From the NCBI GenBank assembly GCA_046728075.1, contig JBKPDV010000056.1, positions 1 through 13,070 on the forward strand: 13,070 nucleotides of DNA, in the 5' to 3' direction. The stretch comes from JBKPDV01 sp046728075. Its GTDB lineage: Bacteria > Acidobacteriota > Thermoanaerobaculia > UBA5066 > Gp7-AA6. Both the position numbers and the translations under genes were made by a program. The notes beneath the pieces were generated by a model. The model worked only from the letters and a program-made list of their open reading frames with translations, searched no databases and was not told where the DNA came from. Position 1 is the stretch's first letter; each line of letters begins with the position of its first letter. Of this stretch, positions 6,398-12,150 are shown piece after piece.

Positions 6398-7720
6398 TCA
6401 GATCTTCTTCGGACCTTCCGGCGTCGCCTGGGCGATTTTCTGATCGTAGGCGGCGCGCGACTTGGGATTGGAAAGAATGTCGTAGGCAACGCGGAGCCAT
6501 TTGGAAACGACCGTCAATTGCCTCCAGAGGTCTACGAACTCCGGGTGCGCTTTCAGAGTGGGATCGAAGAGACGGGCTCGGGAGCGAAACGCCTCCGCGA
6601 TCTGGGCGCCGGTGGCGGTCTGCGACACGCCGAGCAGGTCGTAATGGGATAGCCAGTCGAGCTGGCGGTAGGTCTCCAACACGATCTCGCGATCCGTCTT
6701 GTACGTGGCCGCCTGCGGAGCCGAACGCTGCGGAGCGGCCGGCTCGGCTCGCGAGCCCGGGATGGGAGCGTTGACCAGACGCGCCGCGATCCTGCCCGTT
6801 TCGACCACCCGCACCAGATCCTCCGCCTTACGCAGATCGAAGAGGAACGGCTTCTGGATGCCCTCGGTCGTGGCCCCGGGCGGTCCTGTCGGACGGCCTT
6901 CCGTCGGGACGGGTGTCGTCGGCGCCGTCGGCCGCGGAGCCGTTTCCCCGGGCGGGCGGATGTCCATCATGCCCGCGAACAGCAAAGCGTAGAGAATCTT
7001 GGCGCTCGCCGTCGTCGAGGCTTCCGTTCCGAGCATGGATCTCAAGTCCGTCTTGCCGTCGATCCGCGAGAGCATGCTCATCGCGTCCTGGAGGAGACGA
7101 AAGGTGCCCGACCTCTCGACCGCGGGCTTCAAGACCGGAATCGCGGAGAGATCGCCGAGCAGCTCGAGAAACTGCTCGCTCTCGGGGATGCGCCGGATTC
7201 CCTCGATGATCATCTCCTCCGACAGCGAGACGTTCACGTCCAGATCCATTTCTCCCGTATCCGCCTCGAAATGGAAGGCGCCCTCTCGCCAGGCGAGCGT
7301 CGAGAAGACGATCTGCTCCATCTGCCGGCGCGCTTCGCTGTCCACGATGGCTCGGGTGACAAGTCCGCGCTCGATCAAGATGCGGTCGATGCGTTCGTGG
7401 CTCCGACGCTGCTCCTCGAGGGCCTGTTCGAGTTCCTCTTCCGAGATGTAACCCCAGCGCACGAGCGTCGCGCCGATCCGGTGGTCCTCCCGGGACGAAC
7501 GAGCGGCCTGAAGCTCCCCCTTATCGAAGAAGAACTGCCGGACCTGATCGCCGTGAATGATCGAGAGCGCGCCGGAAAGCCTGTCGCGTTGGAGGCGCCG
7601 CAGGACCACGACGAGCGGCGTTCCGGCGAGCGTGCCGGAAATAGAGGTGACGGAGCCGCTCTCCTCTCCTTCGGCGCTCAAACAGTCTCCGCAGCCGTCT
7701 CGAACGGCGATCGCGGGCAA
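6398..7720 (-). CDS. DUF4388 (PATAN) protein with degenerate J-like domain
   Basis: A 440-residue cytoplasmic protein. Residues about 26-78 resemble DUF4388/PATAN (SGTLAGTPLVVVLRRLQ, then SGALSIIHG, FFFDKGEL). Residues 82-152 resemble the paired winged-helix modules that follow it in such proteins (IGATLVRWGYISEEELEQAL; GLVTRAIVDSEARRQMEQIVFSTL; GAFHFE). A Pro/Thr-rich linker covers 256-285. A J-like domain covers 358-427 (HYDLLGVSQTAT at the start, WLRVAYDILSNPKSRAAYD at the end), but the HPD triplet is replaced by F385-D-P387. Without HPD it should not stimulate DnaK's ATPase, so it is more likely an interaction module. PATAN proteins are linked to two-component and motility signalling (family knowledge). 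The start is TTG at 7720, chosen only as the longest; TTG at 7681 is possible. Confidence 0.82.
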   Translation of the reverse strand: MPAIAVRDGCGDCLSAEGEESGSVTSISGTLAGTPLVVVLRRLQRDRLSGALSIIHGDQVRQFFFDKGELQAARSSREDHRIGATLVRWGYISEEELEQALEEQRRSHERIDRILIERGLVTRAIVDSEARRQMEQIVFSTLAWREGAFHFEADTGEMDLDVNVSLSEEMIIEGIRRIPESEQFLELLGDLSAIPVLKPAVERSGTFRLLQDAMSMLSRIDGKTDLRSMLGTEASTTASAKILYALLFAGMMDIRPPGETAPRPTAPTTPVPTEGRPTGPPGATTEGIQKPFLFDLRKAEDLVRVVETGRIAARLVNAPIPGSRAEPAAPQRSAPQAATYKTDREIVLETYRQLDWLSHYDLLGVSQTATGAQIAEAFRSRARLFDPTLKAHPEFVDLWRQLTVVSKWLRVAYDILSNPKSRAAYDQKIAQATPEGPKKI

Positions 7721-7980
7721 CGGGGTCGTCGGATTCTTCCCAGCATTACTGCTTTTCCCTAATTGTCGCTCTTTTTCGGGCGCCGGAGAGCCGGCAAATG
7801 AAGGCGCCCTTGCGCTCGGCGAGCTCGGCCCGGGAATGCCAGCTCCGGAACCGGTTGTGAGCGTTGCTCGGAAGTCTTCAAGAACCTGTCATTTCGAGTT
7901 GGCTCGGGGTGTGAGCCGCCTCCCGGGAATACGCGGCAGGTCAAAGAGACCAGGCCCGCATCGAGCCCGGGTTTGCGGCC

Positions 7981-8136
7981 TTATTTCGCCATCCCGGACG
8001 GGTCTATCCGGGCAAGCAGCTCGTTCCTCACGACCCGGCCCGCCTTCATGACGAACTTCACATGCTCGAGCTCGGCGATGTCCTGCAGAGGGTCGCCGGA
8101 CACCGCGAGCAGGAGAGCAACGACTTCTTCAAGGCG
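7981..8136 (-). pseudogene. Remnant of amidohydrolase C-terminus
   Basis: About 50 codons encode VSGDPLQDIAELEHVKFVMK and AGRVVRNE, the signature C-terminal end of metal-dependent amidohydrolases (imidazolonepropionase-like, usually '(A/V)xGDPLxDIxxLxxVxFVMKxGxVV'). The frame extends up to 8214 from a TTG but that part (to about residue 27) has no amidohydrolase sequence, and the intact enzyme would need about 350 more residues including its catalytic His/Asp sites. The upstream DNA is instead the membrane protein gene ending at 8227. This is a truncated relic. Confidence 0.6.
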
Positions 8137-8226
8137 ATCCCTCCACGCTGTCGCCAGAGACGGCGTTTGCCGCGAGCTTACCGAGGCTTCGTCCGGGAGT
8201 TTCGCCGCGAGCAAAGCCTCAGCGGA

Positions 8227-8772
8227 TCAGGTCGCTGCCCTCCGCGACACGAGCACCGGCGCGCCGCCGGCGAGGACCCCCGCCGCGAGGCCGGCGAATC
8301 CGAGCGCTCCGGCCGGGATGCAGCCGAGCGCGGCGGCAAATCCGAGCGCCGCGAGCGCGCCCGACCAGAAGGCCACGCCGTGAGCCGCCCGCCCGCGCCG
8401 AGCGAGGATCATGCCCGCAGCCACGCCCCCCGCAGCGCAGAGCCAGGGGCCGCGAGAGGAGAGCAGGACGCAGAGATCCGGATCGAAGGCGCGCACCGCG
8501 GCGGGAAGAAGACACGGCAGAATGCCGGCGAGAGCGCCGGCGCGTGTCCCCTCTTCGTAGCCCAATCCGCGGAACCGCCCGGCGGCGACGACGATCGCGA
8601 ATCCGGCCAGACAGACTCCGGCCCACGGAGTCTGGTTGCAGACAGCGAAGCTCGGTATTGCGAGAATCGCGGCGGCAGCGCCTCGCCAGAGCGCGCCTTC
8701 GACGCGGCCGCGCTCATAGGCGCGTCTCGCGGCGAGCTTCAAGCCCGCGTAGATCGGCTCAGAGACTGCCAT
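8227..8772 (-). CDS. Six-helix membrane protein coupled to ECF sigma factor
   Basis: A 181-residue integral membrane protein with a charged cytoplasmic N-terminus (LKLAARRAYERGRVEGALWRG, about 11-31) and about six hydrophobic segments (roughly 30-46, 49-66, 76-94, 108-125, 131-152, 154-174). It has six cysteines (45, 54, 87, 101, 112, 151), all in or near membrane segments. Its ATG overlaps the end of the ECF sigma gene by 14 nt, so translation is probably coupled, the usual arrangement for an anti-sigma factor. No known anti-sigma motif (for example HxxxCxxC) is present. I infer, without proof, that the N-terminal amphipathic segment holds the sigma factor at the membrane. No family is recognised with certainty. 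Confidence 0.72.
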   Translation of the reverse strand: MAVSEPIYAGLKLAARRAYERGRVEGALWRGAAAAILAIPSFAVCNQTPWAGVCLAGFAIVVAAGRFRGLGYEEGTRAGALAGILPCLLPAAVRAFDPDLCVLLSSRGPWLCAAGGVAAGMILARRGRAAHGVAFWSGALAALGFAAALGCIPAGALGFAGLAAGVLAGGAPVLVSRRAAT

Positions 8773-9295
8773 GGTCTATCCTCCAGCGCGCCCGCAGGCG
8801 CGCGAGCGCTCGCTCGACGCGCTTGCGGAAGGTCGGTCCGGGCAAATCGGGATGCTCGCCGCGCGCATACGCGATCAAGGTCGCCGCGTCGGCCGCCGGC
8901 AGCTGCGCCAACGCGCGGTCAAGAGCGGCGCTCAAACTCCGCGCCAGGACGGTCGCCTCGGGCGACGGCCCGCCGTCCGGCCGCTCGGCGGCGGCGACGC
9001 TCGAGTGCTCGCGCCGCCGCCGGATCCGCGCGCGATGGGTGCGGATCTGCCAGGCGGCGATGCCCAGCACCCAGGAGAGCGCGTCGCGCCGGACGTCGAA
9101 CTCGCTCGACTTTGCGAACACGCGCAGGAGCGCCTCCTGCGCGACGTCGTCGGCTTCCTCCAGCGGCAGAAAGCGGCCCGCAAAGCCCCGCAGGAGCGGC
9201 CAGAGACGCCGGAAGACCGGGTCGAACGCGGCGCGGTCGCCCCGCGCGAGCGCTGTCAGCTCTTCCTGCAGCGCGCCGCGCTCGCCCGAGTCCAC
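8759..9295 (-). CDS. ECF-type sigma factor with shortened sigma4 region
   Basis: A 178-residue sigma factor. Sigma2 is clear at about 12-95 (AFDPVFRRLWPLLRGFAGRF, EADDVAQEALLRVFAK, ALSWVLGIAAWQIRTHRARI). Sigma4 at about 122-173 is unusual: after ALAQLPAADAATLIAYA it goes almost directly to TFRKRVERALARLRARW, lacking about eight residues of the first helix of the DNA-contacting helix-turn-helix. That is still compatible with recognition by the last helix. The start is GTG; no strong Shine-Dalgarno is seen, so it may depend on translation of the Cys-rich peptide gene ending 16 nt upstream. It sits second in a three-gene operon (Cys-rich peptide, sigma, membrane protein). Its promoter is unknown; self-regulation is likely for ECF factors. 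Confidence 0.82.
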   Translation of the reverse strand: MDSGERGALQEELTALARGDRAAFDPVFRRLWPLLRGFAGRFLPLEEADDVAQEALLRVFAKSSEFDVRRDALSWVLGIAAWQIRTHRARIRRRREHSSVAAAERPDGGPSPEATVLARSLSAALDRALAQLPAADAATLIAYARGEHPDLPGPTFRKRVERALARLRARWRIDHGSL

Positions 9296-9311
9296 TCGCG
9301 GGCCGGAAACG

Positions 9312-9455
9312 CTACTTCGGACAGGACTTGGCGCAGCAGCAGCAGGACGTCTCGTCTGCGCAGGCCTTGTGCGTTTTATCGTTCTTGCCTTCCCCCCAGG
9401 CGACGCCGACTGAGATAGCCGTTACCGCTAACAACGCGAGAAGCCATTTACGCAT
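9312..9455 (-). CDS. Small exported Cys-rich peptide, first gene of ECF operon
   Basis: A 47-codon gene too short for most gene callers. The ATG at 9455 has a perfect GGAGGA seven bases upstream. Residues 1-21 form a signal peptide (MRKWLLALLAVTAISVGVAWG). The mature part is charged (GKNDKTHKACADET) and ends in SCCCCAKSCPK: six cysteines in 47 residues, including four in a row at 38-41, giving a compact metal- or redox-binding centre. It lies 16 nt upstream of the ECF sigma gene, on the same strand and with no terminator between, so it is the operon's first gene. I recognise no named family. The gene product could be the sensor ligand or a target of the sigma/membrane protein pair; that is inference. 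Confidence 0.72.
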   Translation of the reverse strand: MRKWLLALLAVTAISVGVAWGEGKNDKTHKACADETSCCCCAKSCPK

Positions 9456-9506
9456 TGCCTGATCCTCCGTGTTCCGCGGCCGGCGAAGACTGCCGCCGTG
9501 GCACCA

Positions 9507-9567
9507 GAGATAGGCACGAGAGGCCTAAAGCGTGACACGGGCGGAGAACTCTTCGCTTCCGTCACGC
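9507..9567. promoter_or_regulatory. GTCACGC inverted repeat with candidate minus-strand promoter
   Basis: In the 205-base divergent gap 9456-9660, GCGTGAC (9530-9536) and GTCACGC (9561-9567) form a 7-base inverted repeat, 24 bases apart. On the minus strand GTCACGC is followed after exactly 17 bases by TATCTC (plus-strand 9507-9512), placing a start near 9500 and a leader of about 45 bases for the Cys-rich peptide gene. It could be an autoregulated ECF promoter or an operator; the sequence does not decide. Confidence 0.35.
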
Positions 9568-9660
9568 CGTAAATCCGAGCGCAAGAAAGGAATAGAGTCG
9601 CCAGGGAAGCAAGAGTTTCCACTGGAGCGGTGACCAAAGCGAGATCGGAAGGAGAAGAGG

Positions 9661-9915
9661 ATGCTCGAAATCCGACCCGGCTGTGAGTGCTGCGATCGGG
9701 ATTTGCCGCCGGACTCTCCCGACGCCCGGATCTGTTCCTTCGAGTGCACGTTTTGCGTGGACTGTGCGCGAACGCTCCGCGGGCTCTGCCCCAATTGCTC
9801 CGGCGAGCTGGTCCACCGGCCCATCCGCCCGCCCGGCCAGCTCGCGCGCCATCCCGCCTCGACTCTTCGCATCTACAGACCGGAGCGTTGCGGCAAGCAA
9901 GACGCGAGAGCGTGA
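9661..9915 (+). CDS. DUF1272 Cys-rich zinc-ribbon-like protein
   Basis: An 84-residue cytoplasmic protein matching the DUF1272 family: MLEIRPGCECCDRDLPPDSP at the start, then DARICSFECTFCVDCARTL and GLCPNCSGELVHRPIRPP, then LARHPAST. Nine cysteines before residue 47 (8, 10, 11, 25, 29, 32, 35, 43, 46) form zinc-ribbon-like CxCC, CxxxCxxCxxC and CxxC groups. It should bind one or two zinc ions; its biological role is not known. AAGGAGAAGG directly precedes the ATG. It probably shares a transcript with the YcxB-like gene 43 bases downstream. The last 15 residues are basic and variable. Confidence 0.9.
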   Translation: MLEIRPGCECCDRDLPPDSPDARICSFECTFCVDCARTLRGLCPNCSGELVHRPIRPPGQLARHPASTLRIYRPERCGKQDARA

Positions 9916-9958
9916 CACCCCGGCCTGACCTACCGGCCTTCCCGCGAGGCTGTCCTCG

Positions 9959-10471
9959 ATGAAGGTTCGATTCGAGTTCCAGATCGATGACTTGATCGAC
10001 GTCGGGGAACGGACTCTGGCCGCCTCGCGCGTCGTCAAGCGAATTCGCCTGAGCGGGCTTTTCTCCAGCGCGGTGATCGGCGCGATCCTGGCATACGCGG
10101 CGTCCGGCGACACGGGCCCGGGCAGACCGTTCTACGTCGTGATCGGCGCGATCGTCTGCGCTCTGGCATACCCGCTTCTTCGAAAGAGGACGACCGAACG
10201 CCGTCTTCGCGCCTTCTGGCGCGAACGCCTGGGCAGCGAAGGACCCTTCGTATGCGAAGTGGAGTTGACCGAGGAGGGAGTCACGACGCGGCAATTCGGT
10301 ACGGAGAGCACGCGCCCCTGGTCGAAGGTGAGGGCCGTCGAAGAAGGTCAGGGCTCAGTGGACATCTTCACCATGGAAGGGTTGATCGTCGTCCGCGACC
10401 GGGCATTCGCCTCTCCGGATGAAAGGAAACAGTTCCTCGATCTCGGCCGGTCCCTCCTCGCGCGGGCCTGA
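9959..10471 (+). CDS. YcxB-like membrane protein
   Basis: A 170-residue protein with a short N-terminal strand region (KVRFEFQIDDLIDV), two membrane segments (about 31-48 and 58-75) and a C-terminal YcxB-like domain (about 98-168). Features of this domain are the strand FVCEVELTEEGVTTRQFGTEST, the RPWSKVRAVEE segment, a short hydrophobic strand ending in 'GLIVVRDRAF' and a helix DERKQFLDLGRSLL. The domain should lie in the cytoplasm. Function of the family is unknown. The ATG at 9959 has only a weak GAGG upstream. It follows the DUF1272 gene in the same direction. Confidence 0.72.
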   Translation: MKVRFEFQIDDLIDVGERTLAASRVVKRIRLSGLFSSAVIGAILAYAASGDTGPGRPFYVVIGAIVCALAYPLLRKRTTERRLRAFWRERLGSEGPFVCEVELTEEGVTTRQFGTESTRPWSKVRAVEEGQGSVDIFTMEGLIVVRDRAFASPDERKQFLDLGRSLLARA

Positions 10472-10677
10472 GGCTAAAAGCGCGCGAGCCGCGAGGTGCC
10501 TAAAACGCCTGGGATGAAATCGGATGGAGCTCGAGTGAAGTCGGCCTGATTCTCCGGCCTGGAGCGGCTGGACGATGGCCGGCCCCTTCTCTCCCATATC
10601 CGATTCTCGAGGCGGATACGGGCCTCATTCACCTTTCGTTCATGTACTGGTTGCTTAAGCTACGGGGCGAGAGGGGT

Positions 10678-10740
10678 GGATTGAGGCAATCCAACCCATC
10701 GGCTGATTCGTATCGAAACAGGACGCCGCAATCCTGCGGC
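10678..10740 (+). promoter_or_regulatory. Two hairpins in the leader of the secreted 101-residue protein gene
   Basis: GGATTG-AGG-CAATCC (10678-10692) and GCCGCA-ATCC-TGCGGC (10725-10740) are perfect six-pair stems in the 292-base gap before the ATG at 10764. The second ends 24 bases before the start and ahead of the GGAGGAGAT Shine-Dalgarno, so it could modulate translation, and the first could be an operator. No riboswitch class is recognised. The rest of 10472-10677 holds nothing I can identify. Confidence 0.35.
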
Positions 10741-10763
10741 TCCAAACCCTTCGGAGGAGATAT

Positions 10764-11069
10764 ATGAAACGGTTCCTCGCGATTGCGATTGTGCTCGGTG
10801 TGGCTCTGTCTTCCATCGCCCTGGCCGGCGAAGCCAAGATGGGCGACAAGCCGTTGAGCGGATCGATCACCAAGGTCGACGACGCCCAGAAGATGATGAT
10901 GGTCAAGGACAAGGACGGCAAAGAGTGGTCGATCTACTGGAACGACAGCACCAAGGTCGAGGGCGGCGCGCCCAAAGAAGGCGCGATGGTTTGGTTCAAG
11001 GCCACGGAGAAAGACGGCAAGATGTGGGCCACCTGGGTGAAGACCGAGGCAGCCAAAGGCAAGATGTAA
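10764..11069 (+). CDS. Small secreted beta-rich protein
   Basis: A 101-residue exported protein. Residues 1-21 are a signal peptide (MKRFLAIAIVLGVALSSIALA). The mature part has alternating strand-like segments: SGSITKVDDAQKMMMVKDKDGKEW (31-54), SIYWNDSTKVEGG (56-68) and MVWFKATEKDGKMWATWVK. That pattern resembles DUF5666-like OB-fold secreted proteins, in which a 'G-x-I-x-x-V-D-x-x-x-x-x-(I/M)-x-V-K-D' strand opens the fold (family resemblance only). It is rich in Lys and Met. GGAGGAGATAT precedes the ATG at a good distance, so expression could be high. A strong terminator follows directly. Monocistronic. Ligand and role unknown. Confidence 0.75.
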   Translation: MKRFLAIAIVLGVALSSIALAGEAKMGDKPLSGSITKVDDAQKMMMVKDKDGKEWSIYWNDSTKVEGGAPKEGAMVWFKATEKDGKMWATWVKTEAAKGKM

Positions 11070-11081
11070 CGTTTCGCGGAC

Positions 11082-11106
11082 GGGGGCGCGTCCGCGCCCC
11101 CTTTTT
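11082..11106 (+). terminator. Strong Rho-independent terminator
   Basis: GGGGGCGC, loop GTCC, GCGCCCCC, then TTTTT: an eight-pair GC stem twelve bases after the stop of the secreted protein gene. CGCGGACG (11075-11082) can instead pair with CGTCCGCG (11089-11096), which would break the terminator stem; the two folds exclude each other. There is no T-run on the minus strand, so it acts in one direction. 11107-11183 contains nothing else apart from a short CTTAGACC-type motif. Confidence 0.75.
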
Positions 11107-11183
11107 CTTCCCGCCACAAACACGGCTCTTCCTTCCGACGGCTCGGCCCGTCAAGCTCGGCGCCGGTCTTTAGACATCAGACC

Positions 11184-12131
11184 TTAGACCGTTCGGTTCC
11201 TTCCCTGCGCCTTGGCGATGTAAAGGTTCGCGTCGGCGCGCGCCAGCGCCCCCTCGGGATCTTCCCCGGGAACCATTTCCGACGTGCCGGCGGAGATCGT
11301 GATCGGCCCGATCTCGCCAACTCGGAGAAGCTCAATCGCCTTGCGAACTCGCTCGGCGAAGCTCCGCGCCCCATCGATGGAGACGTCGGTGAGAATCACG
11401 AGGAACTCCTCGCCTCCCCACCGCACGGCCGTGTCTCCGCGGCGCAGAAACGCCAGGAGGTAACGCGCGACCTCGCGCAGCACGATGTCTCCCATGGCGT
11501 GGCCATGGGTATCGTTGACCCGCTTGAAATGATCGACGTCGAAGAGAGCGAAGGAAAGAGGGCGTTCTGTGCGAAGAGATCGCGCCACTTCGCGCGCGAT
11601 CGCCTGCTCGCCGGCGCGGCGGTTGTTCAGACTGGTCAGCTCGTCGGTCAAGGCCTGCCACTTGCGGTCGCTCTCGAGGTCGGAATCCTCGGTGATGTCC
11701 GTGAAAATGGCGAGCAGCCCTTTTCCCGTCGGAAGCCGCAGGGTCTTTCCAGTCCACCGAATGCGGCGCCAACTCGGCCGCTGGATCTCGATATCCTCCC
11801 GGTGGTCGGCTCCCTCGAACCCTCGAAGCCGCATCCGTGCCAGAAATTCCGGAGGTTCGTCGAAGAGACCGGCGATCTCGCGCAGGAATTGCTCGCGGGT
11901 CATTCGCCGGAGGTTCTCCGTCGGGATCCCGAACATGTCTGAGAGGCCCGAGCTGGCGAACACGACCCGATCACTATCAAGGAGGATGACGCCGCCTTCC
12001 AGGCGCTCGAAGGCCGCCAGCAGCGACGCGTTCTCCCATTCGAGGGTTTCCCGGCGTGAGGTTTCGGCGCGCAGCTCTTCCTGCAGGCGCTCGATTTCCG
12101 GCGCGTCCGAGTCGTGCAGTGGATCTTCCAC
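11184..12131 (-). CDS. PAS-GGDEF diguanylate cyclase
   Basis: Makes cyclic di-GMP from two GTP, a second messenger for attachment and motility. Residues 12-42 look like a coiled coil; about 38-150 are a PAS domain (GGVILLDSDRVVFASSG..., GKGLLAIFTDITED); about 155-315 are a GGDEF domain with LTDELTSLNNRR (161-172), metal-binding FDVDHFKRVNDTHGHAMGD (197-215) and the active-site loop GGEEF (239-243). The inhibitory I-site RxxD is present as R230-R-G-D233, five residues before GGEEF, so product inhibition is expected. No membrane segment or EAL domain, so a soluble cytoplasmic cyclase with an unknown PAS ligand. The start is GTG at 12131 with no clear Shine-Dalgarno. Same strand and 19 bases behind rlmN, so likely co-transcribed. 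Confidence 0.92.
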   Translation of the reverse strand: MEDPLHDSDAPEIERLQEELRAETSRRETLEWENASLLAAFERLEGGVILLDSDRVVFASSGLSDMFGIPTENLRRMTREQFLREIAGLFDEPPEFLARMRLRGFEGADHREDIEIQRPSWRRIRWTGKTLRLPTGKGLLAIFTDITEDSDLESDRKWQALTDELTSLNNRRAGEQAIAREVARSLRTERPLSFALFDVDHFKRVNDTHGHAMGDIVLREVARYLLAFLRRGDTAVRWGGEEFLVILTDVSIDGARSFAERVRKAIELLRVGEIGPITISAGTSEMVPGEDPEGALARADANLYIAKAQGRNRTV

Positions 12132-12150
12132 GCCGTAAGATTAGCCCGGA

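Noticed and set aside
7759..7944. Minus-strand open frame of about 61 codons in the gap before the DUF4388 gene
   Set aside because: No ribosome site, domain or signal; 7721-7980 holds no clear gene, and I see no confident promoter in it.
8062..9462. Long plus-strand open frame of about 466 codons
   Set aside because: Antisense to the membrane protein, sigma and Cys-rich peptide genes. Composition is Arg/Ala/Gly/Pro-rich, no family motifs; typical of GC-rich DNA read in the wrong frame.
9428..10294. Minus-strand open frame of about 288 codons
   Set aside because: Antisense to the DUF1272 and YcxB-like genes, which have strong family signatures.
11165..11190. GGTCT...AGACC inverted repeat with two TTAGAC copies
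   Set aside because: Only five pairs, no T-run on the minus strand; too weak to call as a terminator for the diguanylate cyclase gene.
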